Assembly (NCBI GenBank): GCA_038729325.1
Contig: JAVYSG010000008.1
Span: 1 to 32,444, forward strand
DNA from: UBA509 sp038729325
GTDB lineage: Archaea; Thermoplasmatota; Thermoplasmata; Thermoplasmatales; Thermoplasmataceae
Direction of reading: 5' to 3'
DNA: 32,444 bases
The first letter of the stretch is position 1; each line of letters starts with the position of its first letter. The position numbers and the translations under genes are program-made. Shown one piece after another: positions 1 through 6,497 of the stretch. The notes under the pieces are model-generated. The model did not search any database. It was not told the DNA's origin and worked only from the letters and a program-made list of their open reading frames with translations.

Positions 1-2
1 TC

Positions 3-68
3 CGACCGGCGTTTGAATGCCTGAACACTTCTGCTATCCCTGAAAGTGATGAGTTTCCTTGCCTTTAG
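3..68 (+). CDS. Possible C-terminal end of an upstream gene (partial)
   Basis: One + strand frame is open from the window edge to a TAG stop and encodes about 21 residues ending in DEFPCL. It could be the tail of a gene lying mostly outside the window. The stretch is too short to recognise a family, and chance openness is quite possible. Confidence 0.2.
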   Translation, partial: RPAFECLNTSAIPESDEFPCL

Positions 69-112
69 ATCTTGAATTTCGAAACTTGAGGCCTTTAATA
101 ATTGTTTCACAC

Positions 113-127
113 AAAAATAATAAAATT
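113..127 (+). promoter_or_regulatory. TATA-like promoter element for the isochorismatase-fold gene
   Basis: An A/T-only run containing AATAAAAT is centred about 27-29 bases before the ATG at 149. This is the spacing expected for an archaeal TATA box driving a leaderless transcript. It favours the ATG at 149 over an in-frame TTG at 59. Confidence 0.45.
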
Positions 128-148
128 CAATCGGATCATCCCGGAACC

Positions 149-754
149 ATGGCAGAGACAGGTGCAGATTTCAGTATAGTTCAGGATATCACTCTGGAAA
201 ACACTGCCATTCTCGGCATAAATCTCAAGCTGGACTGTTTCAGTGGTGTTTTCAGCAAACTCGAATTCATTAACGCAGTAACCTATCTGAGGAATCTTGC
301 CGATAGAAATAATATATCCTCATTTAATGTTTCAACGGTTGCAGAGGATAATGGTTTTAGGGCCTACATGCAGATGAAGATGGAAAGAAGGTTGCAGAGA
401 AGCGCACCGAAATCTGCCCTTGACAGGGGGTTTGATGCGCAGTTCGAAAAAATGTTCAGTGATGCTGATGATTCCATATTGTCAAAGAGTGAGGATATTT
501 TCAGCTCCTCCGTTCTCATTGATATTCTTCATGAGAACAGAATACGGTATGCCCTGATCATTGGGTTTCACACTGAAACAGCCGTACTCAGAAGCGCACT
601 TTCCGCACTCGACCATGGCATAATGCCAGTTGTGGTTTCGGATGCTGTTTCCAGCTACTCTGAGAGAATTTATTATGAGGCTCTGGATATTATCTCCCAG
701 TCCGTGGAAATAATCGATTCCAGGGATTTGATGAAAAGGTGGCCAGATCAATGA
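149..754 (+). CDS. Isochorismatase-fold protein with degenerate active site
   Basis: This 201-residue protein has the isochorismatase/cysteine-hydrolase layout. An AILGINLKLDCF strand near residue 20 matches the family's ALLVIDMQNDF. A DSILSKSEDIFSSS segment carries the equivalent of the catalytic Lys (residue 113). A GFHTETAV strand at 139-146 is followed by PVVVSDAVSS. Two of the three catalytic residues are replaced: Asp by Asn25 and the nucleophilic Cys by Ala145. By family logic it should not hydrolyse as its relatives do, so a binding or regulatory role is an inference. The start was chosen at ATG 149 because a TATA element lies about 27 bases upstream and the fold begins directly after; an in-frame TTG at 59 would add 30 residues. 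Its stop overlaps the next start (ATGA), which implies translational coupling to the putative isoprenoid genes. Confidence 0.75.
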   Translation: MAETGADFSIVQDITLENTAILGINLKLDCFSGVFSKLEFINAVTYLRNLADRNNISSFNVSTVAEDNGFRAYMQMKMERRLQRSAPKSALDRGFDAQFEKMFSDADDSILSKSEDIFSSSVLIDILHENRIRYALIIGFHTETAVLRSALSALDHGIMPVVVSDAVSSYSERIYYEALDIISQSVEIIDSRDLMKRWPDQ

Positions 755-1356
755 CTGACTCGGGAAAGAAAGCTAAAATCATACTCATAGGGGGCATACC
801 AGGCGTCGGTAAATCCAGCATTTCCGGTTATCTGGCTAGAGAACTTGGAATTGATCTTGTACTTTCCGGAGATTATCTTAGAGAATTTGTAAGACCGGTA
901 TGTCCCGATCTTAAGGTGCTGCAGGTCAGCGTATATGAAGCCTGGAAATCTTACGGGACTGAATCCCGGGAAACGGTTCTAAGAGGTTTTCTTGATCAGG
1001 CAAGGGTCATCAACAGCGGCACCAATGCCGTTCTCAAGCGCGCCATTGCAAATGGTGAATCTCTTATTCTCGAAACCCTTTATTTCGTCCCTTCTCATCT
1101 GGAAAAGGATGTTTTATCCAGGATAATTCCGCTTTACATATACATTTCAGACAGGGATGTGAATGCAGAGCGCCTCAACGAGAGGCAGCAGTTTACGCAT
1201 TTCAATTCCCCAGGCAAGAGACTGGCAGATCAGCTTGACAGGTACAGAATAATGATGTCCCATTCCCTTGCGGAATGCGAAACCTTTGGAATCAGAACGT
1301 TCGAGAACTCCGATTATTTAAAAACAAGGGAACAAATACTTGATTACGTTAAGTAA
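751..1356 (+). CDS. P-loop small-molecule kinase, probable mevalonate-3-phosphate 5-kinase
   Basis: The 201-residue protein opens with a Walker A motif GGIPGVGKSS at residues 14-23 and has the layout of the 2-phosphoglycerate kinase-like P-loop family. Thermoplasmatales members of about this size include mevalonate-3-phosphate 5-kinase, which phosphorylates mevalonate 3-phosphate to the 3,5-bisphosphate in the acid-adapted mevalonate pathway. The assignment rests mainly on the neighbour: the next gene is a decarboxylase of the same pathway family. The ATG at 751 is preferred over an in-frame GTG at 739 because AGGTGG lies 8-14 bases upstream and the ATGA overlap with the preceding stop is typical. 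The main alternative is a 2-phosphoglycerate kinase or another nucleotide-dependent kinase. The P-loop kinase class is nearly certain; the substrate is inferred. Confidence 0.7.
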   Translation: MTDSGKKAKIILIGGIPGVGKSSISGYLARELGIDLVLSGDYLREFVRPVCPDLKVLQVSVYEAWKSYGTESRETVLRGFLDQARVINSGTNAVLKRAIANGESLILETLYFVPSHLEKDVLSRIIPLYIYISDRDVNAERLNERQQFTHFNSPGKRLADQLDRYRIMMSHSLAECETFGIRTFENSDYLKTREQILDYVK

Positions 1357-1365
1357 CTGATAATC

Positions 1366-2460
1366 ATGTCCGATCCTAAGGAGTTAGGAGACCTGATACA
1401 CAGGGAGCTGGTCAGGCTTGGAATATGGCGTGAACCCGCAGAGGGAACAGCAGAACTTGAACCGGAACGGATAGGGGTTGGCTACGGCTATCCCATTATA
1501 GGGCTTGAAAAATTCCTGGGCTATTTTGACAGATCACTTAATATTGCAAATTTTCCGTCAATTTCCATGCTTACTGACTTCAGTTATGCAGTATCATACT
1601 GCAAATACATAAAGAAGCCAGCTTCTGATTTTATATCCCTGGATGGGGTTACAGACAAAAGATATCAGGACCGGGCACGTAAAGCCCTTTCGTTCTTTAA
1701 GAGTCTTTATGGAATTACCGGTTCCTTTCTCTTTTATATCAGAAGAACAAGGAAATATGATAATGCCAAGGGACTGGGGGAATCAGCCGCTGTGGCCGCA
1801 GCGGTTGCAAGGTCTATCACATCCTGCGCACTGACTGCACAATCCAGCAGTAATGAAGAACTGGTATCAAGACTGGCAAGGCTTGTTTCCGGATCCGGCA
1901 CCCGTTCTGTCACAGGCGGTATTTCCATGTGGCTGTCATACCCATACATAAACGAGAGAAGCTGCCATGGTATCCGTTTGCCGGTTGACCAGGGGAAGAT
2001 ACACTTCGGTGCATTCCCAATGGCTTCCGGATGGTTGACGGAGGATGCCCACAGGCTTGCTGAATCTTCGCCATTCTACGGCAGATGGATGGCGGAAAAA
2101 TTTGATAAGATTCTCGAGGAAATCCAGAACGGATTCTCCATTGAAAATCTGTTGAAAAGGGCCCAGGATGAGATGTATACACTGAATTCCGTTATTCTCT
2201 CCACAGGAAACTTTATCCAGATACCTGAAAGCCTCTCCATAATTGGTGACCTCAGGGAATTCACTGCAAAGAACTCTGCATTATATTATACTGCAGATAC
2301 CGGTCCCAGCATAGTATTGATGAGCCAGGATCGTTCTGCCATTGAAGAATTCATTGAAGGGAGAAAGGAGAAGTTCCTGTGGGGAAAGAGTCCTGAAAGA
2401 CCACCCGACCTGAACAGATTTGCCAGTGAGGCTGACACTTTCTTCATGGAAAACTCTTAA
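1366..2460 (+). CDS. GHMP-superfamily decarboxylase, probable mevalonate 3,5-bisphosphate decarboxylase
   Basis: This 364-residue protein belongs to the diphosphomevalonate decarboxylase family. It has ISLDG near residue 90, the ATP-loop GLGESAA at 136-142 (family GLASSA), SGSGTRS at 175-181 with the conserved Arg, and TADTGPS with Asp311 at the place of the catalytic Asp in YTFDAGPN. The Asp matters because the related mevalonate 3-kinases of Thermoplasmatales lack it and only phosphorylate. Its retention argues for a true decarboxylase. In this lineage the known version acts on mevalonate 3,5-bisphosphate to give isopentenyl phosphate. It starts 9 bases after the P-loop kinase gene, fitting one operon. 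A classical diphosphomevalonate decarboxylase is the alternative. Confidence 0.78.
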   Translation: MSDPKELGDLIHRELVRLGIWREPAEGTAELEPERIGVGYGYPIIGLEKFLGYFDRSLNIANFPSISMLTDFSYAVSYCKYIKKPASDFISLDGVTDKRYQDRARKALSFFKSLYGITGSFLFYIRRTRKYDNAKGLGESAAVAAAVARSITSCALTAQSSSNEELVSRLARLVSGSGTRSVTGGISMWLSYPYINERSCHGIRLPVDQGKIHFGAFPMASGWLTEDAHRLAESSPFYGRWMAEKFDKILEEIQNGFSIENLLKRAQDEMYTLNSVILSTGNFIQIPESLSIIGDLREFTAKNSALYYTADTGPSIVLMSQDRSAIEEFIEGRKEKFLWGKSPERPPDLNRFASEADTFFMENS

Positions 2461-2486
2461 TTGCCGTAAAGCCATAGGAAAAAGTA

Positions 2487-3215
2487 ATGCTAGAACATCC
2501 CGCCCTGCAGGAAAGTGTTTTCAAGGATATCCCCCGGCTTCCTGAGGTACGCCTTATGGACGTGTCCGGTATGTTTAAAATTGCAAAGGTTGAGGATTTT
2601 GATCCGGAAGGAGAGAACAAAGGCAAAAACATTCCCTGGCAGACAATATCCAGAGCAGTCCTGTTGAGGGATGATTACAGGTGCAGGGTTTGCGGAAAGG
2701 GAACATTTACCCAGGTCGATTCAGCCGATATCTATGATAAGGTGCACTTTGATCTTGAAGTTCATCATATTGTGCCAAGAAAGGATGGAGGGATCGATTC
2801 CTTCAGGAATCTCATATCACTTTGCAGCGCGTGCCACCAGAAAACTTTCTCCAATAAATATACGGGTGTCCCGGTAAGGAACAGCATGGACCTTTTTTCC
2901 TTTGATAAGAAAATTTTTCTTGCAGTTCCACCAGATGAGATGACTAATTTTTCGAGACAGGTGCAAAAGGGTATCCTGAGGGATTACCAGCGTATCTTCG
3001 ATCAGGAGAACATCCGCTACATGGTTGTGCCCATGAGAGGTGCTAGGCTCGAATTTTCAGCAATTCGGGTTTCACTGGAGGAATACAGGAAGATAGTATC
3101 AGGAATGTTGCATTCCCTGGAAATAGCAGACTATTCAACTTATTCTGTCGTAATATCCGGAAATGATGAAAAGTGCAGATTCCTGACCAATTCCAGTGGA
3201 TCGATCATTGCTTAA
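2487..3215 (+). CDS. HNH endonuclease-domain protein
   Basis: The 242-residue protein carries a clear zinc-type HNH nuclease domain at about residues 55-118: CRVC (66-69), the catalytic-type HH pair in EVHHIVP (93-94), Asn108 in FRNLISLC, and CSACH (113-117). The roughly 45 residues before and 125 after this domain match nothing I recognise; the C-terminal part contains mixed charged helices. It follows the decarboxylase gene by 26 bases and its stop overlaps the convergent oxidoreductase stop by 4 bases. No methylase, specificity subunit, toxin partner or mobile element is adjacent, so restriction or homing roles are unsupported. Nuclease chemistry is likely from the motifs; the biological role is unknown. 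Confidence 0.85.
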   Translation: MLEHPALQESVFKDIPRLPEVRLMDVSGMFKIAKVEDFDPEGENKGKNIPWQTISRAVLLRDDYRCRVCGKGTFTQVDSADIYDKVHFDLEVHHIVPRKDGGIDSFRNLISLCSACHQKTFSNKYTGVPVRNSMDLFSFDKKIFLAVPPDEMTNFSRQVQKGILRDYQRIFDQENIRYMVVPMRGARLEFSAIRVSLEEYRKIVSGMLHSLEIADYSTYSVVISGNDEKCRFLTNSSGSIIA

Positions 3216-4486
3216 AGAACCAGATTCTCGCTTCCTGCAGTGCGGTTGTGCACGCCGAGGGATTCAACGCTTAATTCCTGCCCTCCATGAAGCTTTGCCT
3301 TCTCCTTACCTGAATAGAGGGCGGATACCACACGCCCTATTGCATCTCCCTTCAGTATACCGCTTCCGCTTGTGCCTGTTGCAACTATTATATTGAGATC
3401 CCTGAATATGTAGGGAGTCTTATCCACTGTATTATACGAATAATAGCCGGCCCACATCCCGGTGACTTTCTGGTTAACAAGTGACGGAAAATATGAAGTG
3501 ATTATCTGTGACACGCCATAATCATAGAAGCTCTGTTCGGCTTCAGGATTCTCAGTGAATGAGAAATCCCTGTTGTAATCATCAGCCACGCCCAGCCACA
3601 GTGACCGGAATCTCGGTGCAGGCCTGATATAAACGCCATGTGACGGGACTATGGTGAACGGAAGAACTCCATCGCTGTTTCTTTCCCATCCGAATAGAAT
3701 CTTCTCAACCTCCTTTCCGCCTGTCTGGAATATCTGCCTTTTCTTGGGCCTGATGTGGCTGTCGATGCCTGTTGGGTCAAGAAGCGATGTTGTCCATGCA
3801 TCGGTTGCGGCAATGAATATGTCTGCGGTTAAGTTTCCCCGGTTTGTTTCAACTGTCCTGAGGATCTTGTCCTGCCACAGGAAAGGCTCTCCTGGAAAGT
3901 CCAGTGGATTGACGGGCTGAAGCCTGAATGATGAAGCTTCAGTGGAGAAGCTGAATTCAACACCAATTCTGACACATTCATCGTAATAATACTGGGCAAT
4001 GAGTTCCGGCTCGATTATTCCGCAGTTCTTGCCTATTGCTGCCGATTCAATGCCAGGCAGATTCATGATTCCTGCAGATTCCCCCGCAGGGGTGAGGGAA
4101 AGATACGGGTAAGCGGAAAGTTCATCTCTTTCAAGAAATTCAATTTTTGTCCGGCCACTGAGTTCCATGAGCAGATTTTTCCGCGGATCATTTGGGCCCA
4201 TCAGGAACATGTATCCAACAAAGTTCATTCCCAGATCAAATTTACCGGAATCCTGTATGCTCCTGTACTGTGAGATTGTTGAAGAGGAAAGTTTGAAATT
4301 CTCGTCGGATGAGAAGAGATCCCTGAATCCGGCTGCGCTTTTTGCAGTATTTCCCTGCGCAAATGTCGGCGCACGGTCAATCACGAGAATCTTGAGGTCC
4401 GGGTTGTCCATTTTCAGGTGATATGCAGAAGTTAAACCTACAATTCCAGCTCCAACTACAATGACATCATATTTTGAGGACGGCAC
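3212..4486 (-). CDS. FAD-dependent oxidoreductase of the DadA/sarcosine-oxidase family
   Basis: The 424-residue protein begins with a Rossmann FAD-binding motif VVGAGIVG (Gly12, Gly14, Gly17), followed by an acidic strand end LVIDRAP. It ends with an ATGTSGSGIL segment typical of D-amino-acid, glycine or sarcosine oxidases and dehydrogenases, which oxidise the carbon next to a secondary or primary amine. Substrate and electron acceptor cannot be read from the sequence. No heme or quinone-linked partner is next to it. The start codon is GTG; a TATA-like run at 4504-4516 lies about 26 bases upstream, indicating a leaderless message. It converges on the HNH gene. Confidence 0.82.
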   Translation of the reverse strand: MPSSKYDVIVVGAGIVGLTSAYHLKMDNPDLKILVIDRAPTFAQGNTAKSAAGFRDLFSSDENFKLSSSTISQYRSIQDSGKFDLGMNFVGYMFLMGPNDPRKNLLMELSGRTKIEFLERDELSAYPYLSLTPAGESAGIMNLPGIESAAIGKNCGIIEPELIAQYYYDECVRIGVEFSFSTEASSFRLQPVNPLDFPGEPFLWQDKILRTVETNRGNLTADIFIAATDAWTTSLLDPTGIDSHIRPKKRQIFQTGGKEVEKILFGWERNSDGVLPFTIVPSHGVYIRPAPRFRSLWLGVADDYNRDFSFTENPEAEQSFYDYGVSQIITSYFPSLVNQKVTGMWAGYYSYNTVDKTPYIFRDLNIIVATGTSGSGILKGDAIGRVVSALYSGKEKAKLHGGQELSVESLGVHNRTAGSENLVL

Positions 4487-4503
4487 CAGTGGTAAGCGCC
4501 TGA

Positions 4504-4516
4504 AAAATATTAAATG
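4504..4516 (-). promoter_or_regulatory. TATA-like element for the FAD oxidoreductase
   Basis: Read on the - strand it gives ATTTAATATTTT, centred about 26 bases before the GTG start at 4486. This is the same spacing seen at several other genes in the window. Confidence 0.45.
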
Positions 4517-4552
4517 TTCCCAGATAGTCTGAAAATGCCGGCATGGATCGTC

Positions 4553-5485
4553 TCAGACGGTGTGCCCGAGGTCTTCAAATAGCTCCGTTGACAGATACTT
4601 CAGCCCACTGTCGGGGAACAGTGTAACAACGTTTTTTCCCTCTCCCATCTCTGCAGCCACTTCCAGTGAAACATGAAGAGCGCAGGCCGAGGTCATGCCA
4701 AGCAGCAGGCCTTCTTCCCTGGCAGCCCGCCTGCCAGTCTCAAAGCACATTGCCTTTGTCATGTCATCAATCTCAATCACCTGATCCATCAGATCGAGGC
4801 GAACATTTCTGGACGGGTTAGGTTCGGCAGGATTCCTTATGCCATCAATTTTCACTCCAAGCATTGGGGTAACCCCTATGATTCTAACGGCCGGGATTGC
4901 TTCCCTCAGCCGCAAGGCTATCCCTGTGCTGGTACCTCCGGTTCCTATGGTCATAACCATGGCATCGATCTTCCCGTTCATCTGGTGCAGTATCTCACGT
5001 GCAGTGCTGTTGAAATGCACATAAGGGTTGGCAGGATCATGGAACTGGTCAAGGGAAACAAATTCCTCCGGATTTTCCCTGATTAACTTCTCCTTGTGTT
5101 CAATTGCTCCGGCAGTTCCCCTAGAGGCAGGCGTGAGAACAAGGTCCGCACCATACGCCGAGATCAGTTTTCTACGCTCAATGCTGGCTCCCTCGGACAT
5201 TACAATTGTTACGCCGTATCCCTTAGCTGCACCGATCATGGCCAGAGCGATTCCGGTGTTTCCGGAAGTTGCCTCAATGATCTTCTTGCCCTTTCTTAAT
5301 ATTCCTGCGGCTTCAGCAGTTTCAATGAGTGCCAGGGCAGTCCTGTCCTTTACGGATCCGCCTATATTATACCATTCCAGCTTTGCATAGACATCCGCCG
5401 AACCGGGTTGAAGCATCTTTCTGATCCTGATCATCGGCGTATTGCCAATCATATCCGTAACTGACTGGAATATTTTTGAATTCAT
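4553..5485 (-). CDS. cysK: Cysteine synthase-family PLP enzyme
   Basis: This is a complete 310-residue fold-type II PLP enzyme of the cysteine synthase / cystathionine beta-synthase family. Near the N terminus are MIGNTPM and GGSVKDRTA, whose Lys would form the PLP aldimine. They are followed by the substrate loop TSGNTG, the phosphate-binding GTGGTSTG, and the C-terminal PDSGLKYLST. It would make cysteine from sulfide and an activated serine. Whether the serine is O-acetyl or O-phospho cannot be decided by eye. There is no C-terminal CBS domain. The ATG at 5485 is chosen because a TATA-like AGATATTACA (5505-5514) lies 25 bases upstream; an ATG two codons earlier (5491) is possible. It diverges from a rhodanese gene, so both may serve sulfur metabolism. 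Confidence 0.85.
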   Translation of the reverse strand: MNSKIFQSVTDMIGNTPMIRIRKMLQPGSADVYAKLEWYNIGGSVKDRTALALIETAEAAGILRKGKKIIEATSGNTGIALAMIGAAKGYGVTIVMSEGASIERRKLISAYGADLVLTPASRGTAGAIEHKEKLIRENPEEFVSLDQFHDPANPYVHFNSTAREILHQMNGKIDAMVMTIGTGGTSTGIALRLREAIPAVRIIGVTPMLGVKIDGIRNPAEPNPSRNVRLDLMDQVIEIDDMTKAMCFETGRRAAREEGLLLGMTSACALHVSLEVAAEMGEGKNVVTLFPDSGLKYLSTELFEDLGHTV

Positions 5486-5504
5486 GCACATGTATGGATT
5501 ATTG

Positions 5505-5568
5505 AGATATTACATTTTCAATCATTTTCACTGGCATCAGCTAAAATGCGACATCAAACATTTATATG
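5505..5568. promoter_or_regulatory. Divergent promoter region, cysK / sulfurtransferase
   Basis: Two TATA-like elements face away from each other. The one at 5505-5514 (- strand) is 25 bases from cysK ATG 5485. TTTATATG at 5561-5568 (+ strand) is about 25 bases from the sulfurtransferase ATG at 5589. Both spacings imply leaderless transcripts. No clear operator is visible between them. Confidence 0.5.
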
Positions 5569-5588
5569 GTTTTTTCATGGGCACAGAT

Positions 5589-6428
5589 ATGCTTGGGTAT
5601 AGAGACATATTTGTGACGCCTGGATGGCTCAGCAGCAATCTTCAAAGGGAAAATCTGGTGATCATCGATTGCAGATACGATCTTGGAAACCCTGCAAAGG
5701 CAAAGGAGAGATATGAATCTGGACATATCCCGGGTTCGTTCAGGCTGGACATGGAGGAGGATCTTGCCGGCCGAAGATCGGTGCATGGCGGGAGGCATCC
5801 TCTGCCGGACTTCGATGTGCTTGCATCCAGGCTCAGGAAATTTGGAATTTCCTCAGACACCATAATTATATGCTATGATGATGACCTTTCGGGGTCTTCG
5901 AGGCTGTGGTTCCTCATGAACTGCATGGGGCACAGCAATACAAAAATCCTTGATGGGGGAATAGCGGGATGGGTAGAAGAAGGTCACCCGCTTTCCACAG
6001 TTCCCGGATTATCGAAGAAAAATGGCACGTTTCATCCTGCATCAGGCGAATTCCTTTCCAGAATTTCAGGCATGGATGAAATCAGGAGAAACATTGATTC
6101 CTTGCAGATAATAGATTCCAGAGCAAGGCCGAGATACCTCGGCGAATATGAACCTATTGATTCCAGAGCCGGACATATTCCTGGAGCAATAAACATTGAA
6201 TATACAAGGATACAGGAAAAACCTGGGAAAATAAGGCGGCAGGATGAACTGGAGATGATCTATTCTGGCATAGGCAGGGAACCTGTGGTGTATTGCGGTT
6301 CCGGCGTAACATCATGTGTGAACTTCGTGGGACTGACCATGACAGGCAGGTCCCCCAGGCTCTACGCAGGTAGCTGGAGCGACTGGATCAGTTACAGGTC
6401 AAATCCTGTTGCCGCCGGAGAAGAATGA
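5589..6428 (+). CDS. Two-domain rhodanese (thiosulfate/3-mercaptopyruvate-type sulfurtransferase)
   Basis: The 279-residue protein has tandem rhodanese domains. The N-terminal one contains IIDCRYDLGNP and a YESGHIPGSFRLD element. The C-terminal one contains IIDSRARPRY, a GHIPGAINIEY element and the active-site loop VVYCGSGVTSC, whose first Cys would carry the persulfide. Such enzymes move sulfane sulfur from thiosulfate or mercaptopyruvate to cyanide, thiols or protein acceptors. The divergent cysteine synthase suggests a sulfur assimilation or relay role, which is inference. The ATG at 5589 is favoured by TATA spacing; an ATG at 5577 would add four residues, and a longer upstream frame reaching 5442 is very unlikely to be used. 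Confidence 0.88.
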   Translation: MLGYRDIFVTPGWLSSNLQRENLVIIDCRYDLGNPAKAKERYESGHIPGSFRLDMEEDLAGRRSVHGGRHPLPDFDVLASRLRKFGISSDTIIICYDDDLSGSSRLWFLMNCMGHSNTKILDGGIAGWVEEGHPLSTVPGLSKKNGTFHPASGEFLSRISGMDEIRRNIDSLQIIDSRARPRYLGEYEPIDSRAGHIPGAINIEYTRIQEKPGKIRRQDELEMIYSGIGREPVVYCGSGVTSCVNFVGLTMTGRSPRLYAGSWSDWISYRSNPVAAGEE

Positions 6429-6468
6429 ACACTAAATTGAGTGAAAGCATGGACTGCATTTGGGAATT

Positions 6469-6477
6469 TTCTTATAC
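6469..6477 (+). promoter_or_regulatory. TATA-like element for VAT
   Basis: TTCTTATAC is centred 25 bases before the ATG at 6498, which is also the start giving the exact 745-residue length of Thermoplasma VAT. Confidence 0.5.
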
Positions 6478-6497
6478 TGTTGACGGAATACGGGGTC

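Noticed and set aside
39..52. CTGA followed by GTGATGA, resembling D' and C' boxes of a C/D guide RNA
   Set aside because: No upstream C box or downstream D box lies at guide spacing, so a C/D RNA is not supported.
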